64,000 nucleotides of DNA from Chryseobacterium caseinilyticum (GCF_014837145.1 NZ_JACYFS010000004.1:339999-403998); one strand, 5' to 3'. Counted from the first letter of the stretch, positions 26,112-35,607 are shown. Numbers and translations: made by a program. The notes: generated from the sequence alone by a model not told the origin.

Positions 26112-28493
26112 ATGAAGGTGAGCGACAACTGTTTTCATTGTGGTCAGGAGATAGAAAAGGAGCGTATTTTATTCAACGAAAAGCTCTTTTGCTGTGCAGG
26201 ATGCAAGTCTGTTTTTGAAATTCTGAACACCAACAATCTCGGTAATTTTTACGAACTCAATAAGAAAGCAGGAATCAGACCTGATGAAAATTCATCTCAG
26301 TTCGATTATCTTGATACACCTGAAATTTTTGAAAGAGTAGCTGATTTTTCTGAGGGAAACACAAGCCTTGTCACATTCAGAATTCCTGTTATTCACTGCT
26401 CTTCATGCATCTGGCTTTTGGAAAGCCTTCATACACTCAACAAAGACATTCATTATTCTCAGGTCAATTTCACGAGGAAGACCCTGCAGGTTTCATTCAA
26501 TCATAACGAATTAAAATTAAGTGATTTAGCTAAATTTTTAACGAATTTGGGTTACAAACCCGCCATCAATCTCGAAACTGCCGAAAAAAACGAAGATCAT
26601 TTAGATAAATCATTACTTGTAAAACTGGCAATTGCCGGATTCGCCTTCGGAAATGGAATGTTTTTAGCCTTCCCGGAATATATCGGCGGCGAAGATTACT
26701 GGATGGATCATTACAAAGGATTATTCAGATTTTTAATGTTCCTGCTTTCCATTCCTGTTGTATTTTATTCAGCTTCAGATTATTACAAATCAGCATGGTA
26801 TGGTTTAAAAAATAAAATCGTCAACATTGATGTTCCGATTGTGTTGGGAATTTTTGTTTTGTTCGGACGAAGTGTTTACGAAGTAGCTACCGACTACGGA
26901 CCGGGATATTTTGACACCTTATGCGGACTTCTTTTCTTCATGCTTTTAGGTAAAATTTTCCAGAAAAGAACATACAGCTCCCTTTCCTACGACAGAGATT
27001 ACAAATCTTTCTATCCCATTGCAGTTACCAAAGTGGATTTCAATGGGAAGCAGGATAATATCTTACTTTCTGAAATAAAAATCGGCGACAGAATTCTCGT
27101 AAGAAATCACGAAATCATTCCCGTTGATGCCATCCTGATCAGTGGAAACGGAAATATAGACAATAGTTTTATCACCGGCGAAAGTGAAAGCATCAGCAAA
27201 AATCCCGGCGACAAAATTTTTGCAGGAGGAAAACAAATCGGATCTTCTCTTGAGCTTGAAGTGATTAAAAATGTAGATCAAAGTTACCTCACACAGCTTT
27301 GGAACAAGGAAGCTTTCAAAAAACATGAAACAGGGCTTGATACTTTAATCAACAACATCAGTAAATATTTTACTTTCATCATCTTAGGAATTGCATTGGT
27401 TGCCGGAATTTACTGGTATTTTATTGATCTTGAGACGATGTTTCAGGTAATTTCAGCTGTCTTGATTATTGCCTGTCCATGTGCACTGGCACTCTCTTCC
27501 CCATTTACTTTTGGGCACATTATGAGAATTTTAGGCAGAAATAAATTCTACGTAAAAGATACCTTGACAATTGAGAAAATCGCAAAAGTCAACACTTTGG
27601 TTTTTGATAAAACAGGAACCATTACCCACAGAAAAAAATCAAACATAAAATACGAAGGTTCTGAAATTCCTGAATTTGATTTACTCAATATCAAGAGTTT
27701 GGTTAAAAATTCAAATCACCCACTTTCAAAATCACTGTATGAATTTCTGACCATTCAGGATGAGTATTTCCCTGTTGAAAATTTTGAAGAAATTTCCGGA
27801 AAAGGATACGAAGCAGATATCAGAAGCAATACGTACAGAATTGGTTCTGCAAAATATAATAATCAGGAGTCTAAAAATCTTGAAACCGCGGTTTACATCA
27901 GCAGGAACGGTCAGTATCTCGGAAAATTTATTTTTAAAAATGAATACCGTGAAAACCTGACTCATCTGTTCAAAAAACTGTTTAATTATAAGATTTTTAT
28001 TCTGAGCGGAGACAATTCGTCTGAAGAAAAACAGCTTCAGGAAATCATCCCGAATTACAGTTCGATGGCATTCAATCAGAATCCGGAAGACAAGCTGAAT
28101 TACATTAAAAACCTTCAGGATAAGGGCTTAAAAGTAATCATGCTTGGTGATGGTTTAAATGATGCAGGAGCTCTTAAACAAAGCAATGTTGGAATTGCGA
28201 TATCCGACGACAGCAACAGCTTTACACCCTCTTCGGATGTGATTATGAACGGTGAAAAAGTTTCTCAGTTAGACAATTTTCTGAATGTCTGTAAAGGCTC
28301 AATCACGATTGTAAAACTGACTTTTCTGATAAGCTTTCTGTATAATGTTGTGGGATTATCTTTTGCGGTAACCGGAAATATGAGTCCGCTTTTTGCAGCT
28401 TTAATTATGCCGGCGAGTTCCATTACCGTGATTTCATTTACGACAATTTCGACATGGATTCTGGGAAGAAAATACTTTAAAAAACAGGCTTAA
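26112..28493 (+). CDS. ccoI: Copper-translocating P-type ATPase for cbb3 oxidase assembly
   Basis: A 793-residue P1B-type ATPase of the CcoI/FixI class. A cysteine-rich N-terminal metal site (CFHC at 7-10, CCAGC at 27-31) precedes a HMA-like domain with HCSSC at 95-99. Downstream are the actuator TGES (355-358), the transmembrane metal site CPC (455-457), the phosphorylation motif DKTGT (499-503) and the hinge GDGLNDAG. CcoI exports copper to the periplasm for the cbb3 copper B centre. It is the first gene of the plus-strand cbb3 block. A separate promoter for ccoS may lie in the 108-bp gap that follows. Confidence 0.93.
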   Translation: MKVSDNCFHCGQEIEKERILFNEKLFCCAGCKSVFEILNTNNLGNFYELNKKAGIRPDENSSQFDYLDTPEIFERVADFSEGNTSLVTFRIPVIHCSSCIWLLESLHTLNKDIHYSQVNFTRKTLQVSFNHNELKLSDLAKFLTNLGYKPAINLETAEKNEDHLDKSLLVKLAIAGFAFGNGMFLAFPEYIGGEDYWMDHYKGLFRFLMFLLSIPVVFYSASDYYKSAWYGLKNKIVNIDVPIVLGIFVLFGRSVYEVATDYGPGYFDTLCGLLFFMLLGKIFQKRTYSSLSYDRDYKSFYPIAVTKVDFNGKQDNILLSEIKIGDRILVRNHEIIPVDAILISGNGNIDNSFITGESESISKNPGDKIFAGGKQIGSSLELEVIKNVDQSYLTQLWNKEAFKKHETGLDTLINNISKYFTFIILGIALVAGIYWYFIDLETMFQVISAVLIIACPCALALSSPFTFGHIMRILGRNKFYVKDTLTIEKIAKVNTLVFDKTGTITHRKKSNIKYEGSEIPEFDLLNIKSLVKNSNHPLSKSLYEFLTIQDEYFPVENFEEISGKGYEADIRSNTYRIGSAKYNNQESKNLETAVYISRNGQYLGKFIFKNEYRENLTHLFKKLFNYKIFILSGDNSSEEKQLQEIIPNYSSMAFNQNPEDKLNYIKNLQDKGLKVIMLGDGLNDAGALKQSNVGIAISDDSNSFTPSSDVIMNGEKVSQLDNFLNVCKGSITIVKLTFLISFLYNVVGLSFAVTGNMSPLFAALIMPASSITVISFTTISTWILGRKYFKKQA

Positions 28494-28587
28494 AAAGGCT
28501 TATTTAGATTGGTTTTAAATTAGCGAAAGCCCGTATTTCGTGATTAATCTCATTATTTTTCCTTAAATTTGAACCCCGAAAAAGGGT

Positions 28588-28595
28588 TAAATTTG
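28588..28595 (+). promoter_or_regulatory. Candidate promoter for ccoS and the cbb3 structural genes
   Basis: TAAATTTG ends 6 nt before the ccoS ATG. A second identical TTAAATTTG lies 24 nt upstream (28563-28571) and could supply the -33 TTTG element. Confidence 0.55.
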
Positions 28596-28601
28596 TAGCA
28601 A

Positions 28602-28823
28602 ATGGATATTCTGTATTTAATGATCCTTTGCAGTGTTTCTTTGGCTGCAGTTTTCCTGGTAGTTTTTATCATATACGCCAGAAAAGGACAGTTTGAGGAT
28701 GACGAATCGCCCGCTGTAAGAATTCTTTTTGATTCAGGAGAAATCAAGGATAAAAAGGATGCTCAGGACGAAAAAAAAGAGAAAGAGGAAATTAAAAGTA
28801 AATTTGAAGATAAAAGTGAATAG
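28602..28823 (+). CDS. ccoS: cbb3-type cytochrome oxidase assembly protein CcoS
   Basis: A 73-residue protein with one N-terminal membrane helix (LYLMILCSVSLAAVFLVVFIIYA), the short conserved segment GQFEDDESPAVRILFD typical of CcoS, and a highly charged Lys/Glu/Asp C-terminal tail. CcoS is needed for cofactor insertion into the cbb3 oxidase. It lies 5 nt upstream of ccoNO. Confidence 0.93.
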   Translation: MDILYLMILCSVSLAAVFLVVFIIYARKGQFEDDESPAVRILFDSGEIKDKKDAQDEKKEKEEIKSKFEDKSE

Positions 28824-28828
28824 TTAAT

Positions 28829-31090
28829 ATGGAGACACAAAAGTTTAGTTATGACAACAATATTGTCCGTGCATTCCTTTACGCAACCATAGTTTTTGGA
28901 ATTATTGGTTTTACGTTTGGATTAACGGCAGCATTGATGCTTTTCTATCCTGAGCTTCCTGAGTTTTTGTTTGGTACTGATGATACAACCATCAACAGTC
29001 TGGCGTCAGGAAATATTCAGGGTTTAATGAATACGCAGGGTGCATTTGGTTTTGGAAGAATCAGAATGCTGCACACCACCACGGTGATCTTTGCCTTTGT
29101 CTGTAACATTGTTTATGTAGGGGTTTATTACTCTACTCAGAGATTATTAAAGACAAGAATGTACAGCGACACGCTTTCATGGATTCATTTCTGGACGTGG
29201 CAGCTGATGATTGTAGCAGCTTTTATCACATTCTTTATGGGGATCAACACTTCAAAAGAATATGCTGAACATGAGTGGCCTATTGACATTCTTACAGGAA
29301 TTTCATGGCTTATCTTCGGGGTCAATATGATTATGACCATCAAAAAAAGAAGAGTACGTCACCTTTATGTAGCAATATGGTTCTATCTGGGAACATGGAT
29401 TGCTGTTCTTATGCTCCACATCTTCAATAATCTTGAAGTTCCTTTATCTTTTTCAGGATGGAAATCCTACTCTGCTTATGCAGGGGTGAAAGATGCTATC
29501 GTGCAGTGGTGGTATGGTCACAACGCGGTTGCATTTATCCTTACAACGCCTGTACTTGGTTTGATGTATTACTTCTTACCAAAAGCAGCAGACAGACCTG
29601 TATTCTCGTATAAACTTTCGATTATTCACTTCTGGTCACTGATTTTCGTATATATCTGGGCTGGTCCTCACCACCTTCAGTATACAGCATTACCGGCTTG
29701 GGCACAGGCAGTGGGAACAGGTTTCTCTATTATGCTTATTGCACCGTCTTGGGGAGGAATGCTGAACGGTCTTCTTACACTGAGAGGAGCGTGGGATAAA
29801 GTAAGAGAAAACCCTATACTTAAATTCTTTGTAGTTGCAGTTACATGCTACGGTATGGCAACTTTCGAAGGACCTTTACTGGCAACAAAAAATATCAATA
29901 AAATCGGTCACTTTACCGACTGGGTAATTGGTCACGTTCACTTAGGAGCATTGGGATGGAATGGTTTCATGGCATTCGGTGTAATCTACTATTTGGTACC
30001 AATCCTTTGGAGAACTAAAATGTACTCTGTAAAAATGGCCAACTGGCATTTCTGGTTAGGTACTTTGGGTATTATTTTCTATGCTGTACCTATGTATATC
30101 GCTGGATTTACACAAGGTTTAATGTGGAAGCAGTTCAATCCGGACGGAACTTTACTGTGGAAAAACTGGTTAGATACCGTTACCGCAATTATCCCTTATT
30201 ACAAATTAAGATTCTTAGGAGGTTTGTTCTATCTTTCAGGTGGTCTGTTGATGGTTGTGAATGTTTACATGACTGTAAAAAAAGGATCTTTCCAGAAAGA
30301 AGTTCCTGCAGAAGCTCCGGCTTTGGCAAATATCAGCAACAAGAGAAAAGAAGGAGAAGGTTTCCACCTTTGGTTGGAAAGAATGCCGATGTTACTTACA
30401 GTATTGTCATTGGTTACTATTTCAATCGGTAGTATGATAGAAATTATTCCTACTTTATCACTTAAAAAAAGTGTACCGACAATTTCTGCGGTGAAACCTT
30501 ATTCACCACTTGAACTTGAAGGTAGAGATTTATACATCCGTGAAGGTTGTAATGCATGTCACTCGCAGATGGTAAGACCATTCAGAGATGAGATTGTAAG
30601 ATTTAACGGTAAAAACGGACAGTATTCAAAAGCAGGGGAATTCGTTTACGACAGACCTTTCCTTTGGGGATCAAAAAGAACAGGACCGGATTTGCACAGA
30701 GAAGGTGGTAAAAACCCAAGTTCTTGGCACTACAAACACATGTACAACCCAAGATCTACATCAGCAGGTTCTATTATGCCGCGTTACCCTTGGTTGATTT
30801 CAAACAATTTAGACAGATCTAAAATGGTTGATAAAATCAGATTTATGAAAGGTACTTACGATGTTCCTTATACAAAAGCTCAGATTGACTCTGCAGATAA
30901 ATGGGCAGACAACCAGGCAGCAAAAATAGTAAGCGACATCTTTGTAGAAGCTCCGGATTTGAAGGAAGCCTATGCAAAAAGACCAAAAGGTGAGCTTGAG
31001 AAAAAAGAAATCGTTGCTTTAATCTCTTATTTACAGAGATTGGGTACTGATATCAAAACGACAGAAGTAAAAACAGCAAGTAATAACTAA
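28829..31090 (+). CDS. ccoNO: cbb3-type cytochrome c oxidase, fused subunits I and II
   Basis: A 753-residue fusion. Residues 1 to about 500 are the haem-copper oxidase subunit CcoN with many membrane helices and the haem/copper His residues in RMLHTTTVIF, WWYGHNAVAFILTTP, WAGPHHLQYTALP and GHFTDWVIGHVHLGALGWNGF. After a short linker (PAEAPALANISNKRKEGEG) comes a CcoO domain with a membrane anchor and a c-type haem site EGCNACHSQMVRPFRDE near residue 572, plus MPRYPWL whose Met is the usual axial ligand. It reduces oxygen to water with high affinity. The N-O fusion is usual in Bacteroidota. Confidence 0.95.
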   Translation: METQKFSYDNNIVRAFLYATIVFGIIGFTFGLTAALMLFYPELPEFLFGTDDTTINSLASGNIQGLMNTQGAFGFGRIRMLHTTTVIFAFVCNIVYVGVYYSTQRLLKTRMYSDTLSWIHFWTWQLMIVAAFITFFMGINTSKEYAEHEWPIDILTGISWLIFGVNMIMTIKKRRVRHLYVAIWFYLGTWIAVLMLHIFNNLEVPLSFSGWKSYSAYAGVKDAIVQWWYGHNAVAFILTTPVLGLMYYFLPKAADRPVFSYKLSIIHFWSLIFVYIWAGPHHLQYTALPAWAQAVGTGFSIMLIAPSWGGMLNGLLTLRGAWDKVRENPILKFFVVAVTCYGMATFEGPLLATKNINKIGHFTDWVIGHVHLGALGWNGFMAFGVIYYLVPILWRTKMYSVKMANWHFWLGTLGIIFYAVPMYIAGFTQGLMWKQFNPDGTLLWKNWLDTVTAIIPYYKLRFLGGLFYLSGGLLMVVNVYMTVKKGSFQKEVPAEAPALANISNKRKEGEGFHLWLERMPMLLTVLSLVTISIGSMIEIIPTLSLKKSVPTISAVKPYSPLELEGRDLYIREGCNACHSQMVRPFRDEIVRFNGKNGQYSKAGEFVYDRPFLWGSKRTGPDLHREGGKNPSSWHYKHMYNPRSTSAGSIMPRYPWLISNNLDRSKMVDKIRFMKGTYDVPYTKAQIDSADKWADNQAAKIVSDIFVEAPDLKEAYAKRPKGELEKKEIVALISYLQRLGTDIKTTEVKTASNN

Positions 31091-31105
31091 ACATTAAAAT
31101 TTAAG

Positions 31106-31303
31106 ATGATTCCTCAGAATTTTAAAGACATCTTATCCAACACGGACAACGTGGGTCTATACCAGACTTTGGCTTTGATCCTTTTTATTCTGTTTTTCGT
31201 TTCTCTGATTATTTACGTTTTCAGTAAACCTAAAAAATACTACAGAGAAGAAGAGCATGCACCGCTTGAGGATGACGATGATGATTTTAATCTAAAAAAT
31301 TAA
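31106..31303 (+). CDS. ccoQ: cbb3 oxidase subunit CcoQ-like small membrane protein
   Basis: A 65-residue protein with one membrane helix (LALILFILFFVSLIIYVF) followed by KPKKYYREEEHAPLEDDDDDFNLKN. Size, helix, the aromatic/basic segment after the helix and the position between ccoNO and ccoP fit CcoQ/FixQ, which stabilises the oxidase. It has gaps of 15 and 10 nt to its neighbours. Confidence 0.85.
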   Translation: MIPQNFKDILSNTDNVGLYQTLALILFILFFVSLIIYVFSKPKKYYREEEHAPLEDDDDDFNLKN

Positions 31304-31313
31304 ACAATTTATT

Positions 31314-32192
31314 ATGAAACAAAGAACGCCAGTTTTTGTAAATATTGCTATAATAATCGGCCTGCTTATTATCTTCTATTATCTGTTCGTTCAGAGTTAT
31401 GCTTTCTTTAAGTCGCCGTATTTCTGGGGTACTGTAGTGATTGGATCTATCATGGCTTACATCCACAGTGCGATTGGTGATTTGGTAGAAAACAATAAGT
31501 TTAAGAAACTTTCAAACGAAGAAAAAGCAGCGTACCTTGCTGAAAAAAAGGTTCCTTACTTCCAGAGATTATATGCAGCTGCATTCAAAAAGCAGTCTGA
31601 CACTCAGGAGAAAGACATTCTTATCGACCACGGTTTCGACGGAATTATGGAGCTCGATAATCAGTTACCAAAATGGTGGGTAGGTTTATTCTGGTTTGGA
31701 ACTGCATTTATGATTCTTTACATTTCGGCTTATGCATTTACAGATTTTGCAAGCCCGCTAAAAGAATATGAAGTGGAATACAGAGAGCAGGAAGCTAGCA
31801 TTGCAAAATTTATGGCAGATCAGCCACCAATTACGATAGAAAGCGCAGAATTTTCTGAAGACAACATTGCAGCAGGAGAAGAGGTTTTCAAAACCAACTG
31901 TGTATCTTGTCACTCTGAAGGAGGTAAAGGAGGTATCGGACCTAACTTAACTGACAACTTCTGGCATAACCAACCTGAGAAAACATTATTCAAAAACGTA
32001 TTTCACGTAGTTGAAAACGGTGTTACCGGTACTGCGATGCAGGCGTGGGGTAAAAATGGTGTTCTTTCAGGAAACGAAATCCAGAATGTTGCTGCTTACG
32101 TATATTCTATTAACCAAATGAAAAAGCCTATTACTCCGGCAGAAGGTGGTGCACCTCCTTACGGTGATGAAGCTAAATGGGAAAAGAAATAG
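31314..32192 (+). CDS. ccoP: cbb3 oxidase cytochrome c subunit CcoP
   Basis: A 292-residue subunit. Two membrane helices are present: one at the N-terminus (IAIIIGLLIIFYYLFV and the following segment) and one at WWVGLFWFGTAFMILYISAYAF, inside the CcoP N-terminal domain with DGIMELDNQLPKWW. The C-terminal cytochrome c domain has a single haem site (CVSCHSEGGKGGIGPNLTDNFW) and a later MQAWG Met ligand. Proteobacterial CcoP normally has two c haems, so this is the shorter one-haem form seen in Bacteroidota. It passes electrons from soluble cytochromes to CcoNO. Confidence 0.93.
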   Translation: MKQRTPVFVNIAIIIGLLIIFYYLFVQSYAFFKSPYFWGTVVIGSIMAYIHSAIGDLVENNKFKKLSNEEKAAYLAEKKVPYFQRLYAAAFKKQSDTQEKDILIDHGFDGIMELDNQLPKWWVGLFWFGTAFMILYISAYAFTDFASPLKEYEVEYREQEASIAKFMADQPPITIESAEFSEDNIAAGEEVFKTNCVSCHSEGGKGGIGPNLTDNFWHNQPEKTLFKNVFHVVENGVTGTAMQAWGKNGVLSGNEIQNVAAYVYSINQMKKPITPAEGGAPPYGDEAKWEKK

Positions 32193-32222
32193 AAGCAGAA
32201 GTTAACCGAAAAATATAAAATG

Positions 32223-32284
32223 AAACATAATTTGTTATTAATTTAAAACTTAAATAAAATAGCAAATTATGTTTTTCTTTTTTT
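32223..32284 (+). terminator. Terminator-like hairpin between ccoP and ccoG
   Basis: AAACATAATTTG (32223-32234) is perfectly complementary to CAAATTATGTTT (32263-32274). A smaller helix can form in the loop, and the run TTCTTTTTTT follows. It may end or attenuate transcription after the oxidase genes, making ccoG and onward less abundant. Confidence 0.6.
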
Positions 32285-32298
32285 AAAATACAAAGCAA

Positions 32299-33753
32299 AT
32301 GTCAGATACAGAAGATATAGACGTACGCGGCGGACAGGGGCAGGTAGTTGATCCCGAAACTTACAGGGACTCCATTGGAACGATGGAACAGTCCGGAAAA
32401 AGAAAATGGGTCTTTCCCCGAAAGCCAAAAGGAAAATATACCAATTACAGAAATTTTGTAAGCTATCTTTTACTGGTAATCTATTTTGCAGTTCCGTTCA
32501 TCAAAATCAACGGGAATCCTTTTTTGCTTTTTAACGTCATCGACAGAGAATTCTACATCGTTGGTCAGCCGTTTTTCCCTCAGGATTTTTTCATCCTTAC
32601 ACTTGGAGCTATTGTCTCGCTTATTTTCATTATCATTTTTACCATAGCATTCGGAAGAATTTTCTGCGGGTGGATTTGCCCTCAGACAATTTTTATGGAA
32701 TCTGTTTTCCGTAAAATTGAATATTGGATCGAAGGAGACAGAAACAGGCAGATGAAGCTCGACAGACAGGAGTGGAACAGCGAAAAAATCATGAAGCGAA
32801 GCCTGAAATGGTCGGTTTATGTTGTCATTTCTCTTATCATCACGCACATCATGTTTATGTACATTGTGGGCTACGAGGAAGTTTTGGATATCGTCTCTCA
32901 GGGACCATTTACACATCTGACGAATTTCGTGGTGATGATTCTTTTCACAGCCGCTTTCTATTTCGTTTTCGCATGGTTCAGAGAGCAGGTCTGTACACTC
33001 GTCTGTCCTTACGGAAGATTGCAGGGAGTTTTGATCGATAAAGATACCATCAATGTTTTTTACGATTTTAAAAGAGGTGAAAACCGCGCAAAGTGGAGAA
33101 AAGGTGAAGACCGCAAGGCAGCAGGTAAAGGCGACTGTATCGATTGCCACCAGTGTGTTGTAGTTTGTCCTACAGGAATCGACATCCGTGATGGGCAGCA
33201 GCTGGAATGTGTAAACTGTACAGCCTGTATCGATGCCTGCGATGAAGTGATGGAAAAAGTAGGTCTTCCAAAAGGCCTTATCCGATACGCCTCTGAAAAT
33301 GAGATTGAAAATAATACGGAATTTAAATTCACCGGCAGAATGAAAGGTTTTGCCATCGTTCTGGTGCTTTTAGTAGGCTTTCTTGGATTCCTGCTGTATA
33401 ACCGCGGTGAAATGGAAGCTAAATTCATCAAACCTGCAGGCAGCACTTTTTTCGTAAGAGACGGAAAGATCAGCAATACTTACAACTATACCTTTCTCAA
33501 CAAAACCAATGATAAAAAGATTGTTACGATAAAAGTAATTGATCCTGCGCATGCAGAAATCACTTTCAGCGTGTCACAGAAAATCACTGTCGACAGAGAC
33601 AAAATATCTAAGGGTACCATCAATATCAGCTTCCCTGAAAATGAGATGAAACTTTCTAAACAGAACATCACGATCGGTGTTTATGATATGAAAGGAAATT
33701 TAATCGATTCATATCAGACTTATTTCGAGGGACCATTTAAATTACAGTTTTAA
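32299..33753 (+). CDS. ccoG: cbb3 oxidase accessory protein CcoG (RdxA/FixG)
   Basis: A 484-residue membrane protein. Several helices are present, with the FixG motif ICGWICPQTIFMESVFRKIEY-like region (FCGWICPQTIF) and EQVCTLVCPYGRLQG. A two-cluster ferredoxin module follows (CIDCHQCVVVCPTGIDIR and CVNCTACIDACDEVM), then a last helix and a periplasmic Ig-like C-terminal domain (YNYTFLNKTNDKKIVTIKV). CcoG reduces copper(II) for cbb3 copper delivery in studied proteobacteria. It starts the accessory half of the locus, 106 bp after ccoP. Confidence 0.94.
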   Translation: MSDTEDIDVRGGQGQVVDPETYRDSIGTMEQSGKRKWVFPRKPKGKYTNYRNFVSYLLLVIYFAVPFIKINGNPFLLFNVIDREFYIVGQPFFPQDFFILTLGAIVSLIFIIIFTIAFGRIFCGWICPQTIFMESVFRKIEYWIEGDRNRQMKLDRQEWNSEKIMKRSLKWSVYVVISLIITHIMFMYIVGYEEVLDIVSQGPFTHLTNFVVMILFTAAFYFVFAWFREQVCTLVCPYGRLQGVLIDKDTINVFYDFKRGENRAKWRKGEDRKAAGKGDCIDCHQCVVVCPTGIDIRDGQQLECVNCTACIDACDEVMEKVGLPKGLIRYASENEIENNTEFKFTGRMKGFAIVLVLLVGFLGFLLYNRGEMEAKFIKPAGSTFFVRDGKISNTYNYTFLNKTNDKKIVTIKVIDPAHAEITFSVSQKITVDRDKISKGTINISFPENEMKLSKQNITIGVYDMKGNLIDSYQTYFEGPFKLQF

Positions 33754-33763
33754 AAATTAAAAA

Positions 33764-34216
33764 ATGAAAAATCTAAGTTGGGGACACGGCGTAATGATCG
33801 CACTTCTCGCATTTATAATATTCATACTTTCGATGCTTTTCTTATTTCCAAACGGGCAGCAGAATTCTGAAATGGTTTCAGACAACTATTATGAAGAAGA
33901 ACTGCTGTATCAGCAGGTTATTGATGCCAAAGGAAGAGCAGACAAACTCGTTAACAAACCGGTTTACAGCCAAAACTCAAACGGTATCACGATCAAATTT
34001 CCTGCAGACTACAGCAACGGAAATGCAAGAATAAAATATGTCTTAAACAGAACTGACGATAAAAATCTTGACGTAAAAAAAGATGCGGTTTTAGATGAGA
34101 ATAAATCATTTACAATTCCTGCGAATCTGTTGAAATTTGGAAGTTACACCCTGCGTTTAACATGGGTGAAAAATAAAACAGAATACAGAATCGATTACGA
34201 TGTAGCATGGAAATAG
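33764..34216 (+). CDS. ccoH: FixH/CcoH-family protein
   Basis: A 150-residue protein with a single N-terminal membrane helix (GVMIALLAFIIFILSMLFLF) and a periplasmic domain containing MVSDNYYEEELLYQQVIDAKGRAD, the conserved start of the FixH domain. CcoH/FixH interacts with the cbb3 complex during maturation. It begins 10 nt after ccoG, and its end overlaps the next gene by 10 bp. Confidence 0.9.
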   Translation: MKNLSWGHGVMIALLAFIIFILSMLFLFPNGQQNSEMVSDNYYEEELLYQQVIDAKGRADKLVNKPVYSQNSNGITIKFPADYSNGNARIKYVLNRTDDKNLDVKKDAVLDENKSFTIPANLLKFGSYTLRLTWVKNKTEYRIDYDVAWK

Positions 34217-34968
34217 CATTAATCATATCAGCTTTGGGACTCGGCTTTGCGTCAGGCTTTCACTGCATTGGTATGTGCGGCCCGATTGCACTTTCTATGG
34301 GGCTTACGAAAAAACAGGCGACCAATTATTACCTTCAGAATCTCACCTATCAGTTTGGAAGAATATTTACGTATTCTCTTTTAGGCGCGTTGTTGGGAAT
34401 CATCGGTCAGGGATTTGAATTTGCCGGATTTCAGAAGTATCTTACAATCGCAGTTGGAATTATACTGATCATCATGGCGTTATTTTCCTTTGGCGGAAAA
34501 GATTTTGCTTCAAAAATTCCTTTTATTTCTAAATTTCTTTACAGGGTTAAATTTAATTTAGGAAAACTTCTTCAGAAAGCAGACTACCGCTCCAGATTCA
34601 CGACGGGATTACTGAACGGTCTTCTTCCCTGTGGAATGGTCTACATGGCGCTTACTGCAAGCCTTGCAAGTGGCGGAATCTGGCAGAGTGCAACCTTTAT
34701 GGCCATCTTTGGTTTGGGTACACTCCCTTTTATGTTCACGGTTGTTTTGGTCGGAAACTTAATGAACCAGAGTTTCAGACTGAAGGTTCTGAAAATTATT
34801 CCGGTTGTGATGATTGTTCTCGGTGGATTATTTATTCTCCGTGGATTGGAATTGGGCATACCTTACATCTCCCCTCCCGCTGAAGCGATGAAGGTATCAC
34901 CCGATCACGACATCAACTGTCACAACACAGATCCTAATCACAGGCACAATCCTGCGACCTGTCATTAA
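34207..34968 (+). CDS. Sulfite exporter TauE/SafE-family (UreH-like) membrane protein of the cbb3 locus
   Basis: A 253-residue polytopic protein. It opens with GLGFASGFHCIGMCGPIALSM, the conserved Cys/His motif of the UreH/SafE subgroup, and has a second conserved site LLNGLLPCGMVYMALT. Six or more hydrophobic helices are visible. The tail is rich in His and Cys (HDINCHNTDPNHRHNPATCH), pointing to metal binding. In cbb3 loci this protein is usually the last gene and is linked to copper supply (CcoS/CcoH-like maturation, related to NcrY/CcoA-independent pathways only by position). The 10-bp overlap with ccoH shows translational coupling. Confidence 0.88.
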   Translation: MEIALIISALGLGFASGFHCIGMCGPIALSMGLTKKQATNYYLQNLTYQFGRIFTYSLLGALLGIIGQGFEFAGFQKYLTIAVGIILIIMALFSFGGKDFASKIPFISKFLYRVKFNLGKLLQKADYRSRFTTGLLNGLLPCGMVYMALTASLASGGIWQSATFMAIFGLGTLPFMFTVVLVGNLMNQSFRLKVLKIIPVVMIVLGGLFILRGLELGIPYISPPAEAMKVSPDHDINCHNTDPNHRHNPATCH

Positions 34969-35025
34969 ATTAAATACTCGCATTAGGATGAATCACCGTT
35001 CTGCCTCTTTTTTTCTGTTTTTTTT

Positions 35026-35277
35026 AATTAAAAATCACTTTGCAGAAAGGTGAAACACTGTTGTTTTAATTCAAAATCATTTTACATTTAGTCCGAACAG
35101 AGGTGTTTCAATTCAAAATCAATTTACATTCAGTCCAAACAGGTGTGTTTCAATTAAAAATCATTTTACAGAGAGGTGAAACACTGTTGTTTTAACTCAA
35201 AATCATTTTACATTTAGTTCAGACAAGGTTGTTCGTGATTAAATGCAGGCGAATCTTAACCAAAACAGATTTGTCTG
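35026..35277. repeat. 42-bp tandem repeats, five clear units plus one degenerate
   Basis: Units begin at 35026, 35068, 35110, 35152 and 35194, each exactly 42 bp, and a weak sixth starts at 35236. All share an opening like AATTCAAAATCATTTTACA. Two variants occur: type A (units 1 and 4, with GGTGAAACACTGTTGTTTT) and type B (units 2, 3 and 5, with AGTCCAAACAGG-like centres). There are no spacers between units. TGAAACAC in A is complementary to GTGTTTCA in B, so units can pair. Confidence 0.9.
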
Positions 35278-35599
35278 AATCTGAAGCAGGTCAGATTTAG
35301 TAAAATTGGAGTGATTTATTTTTTCTGATTCAGTTTAAATTAAATTTAAATATCACTTTTAAGCTAACGCTACATCAGAAGTCTTTCTGAAGGAATCTCA
35401 ATATTGAATATTCAGAATTTATAATTTCTCCAGAACAACAGAAATACAGTTGAAACCAAGTTATGATCTGTAACGGATATTTAATCTCATAAAAAGCATT
35501 GGAGAAAAATTGTCTAAATAAATTTTAAGCGAAAGGAAATTTTATTCAGAGGAAATTGAAATTTTATTAAAACAAAACTACAGTTTCTACAATTTTATT

Positions 35600-35607
35600 T
35601 ATTTTTG
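35600..35607 (+). promoter_or_regulatory. Candidate -7 box for the YadA-head-like gene
   Basis: TATTTTTG, 21 nt before the ATG at 35629. It overlaps an in-frame TTG at 35605, which argues that the ATG is the true start. Confidence 0.6.

Noticed and set aside
26028..26138. Longer Crp/Fnr start that would include FCDKC as an iron-sulfur motif
   Set aside because: The extension overlaps the divergent ccoI gene and its promoter, and the -7 box at 26047-26054 lies inside it. The ATG at 26027 fits better.
32470..33150. 226-residue frame opposite ccoG
   Set aside because: It lies wholly within the well-supported ccoG gene on the other strand and has no family features; a shadow frame.
35026..35277. 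Possible CRISPR array
   Set aside because: The 42-bp units abut each other without unique spacers, and no cas genes are near. It is a tandem repeat.
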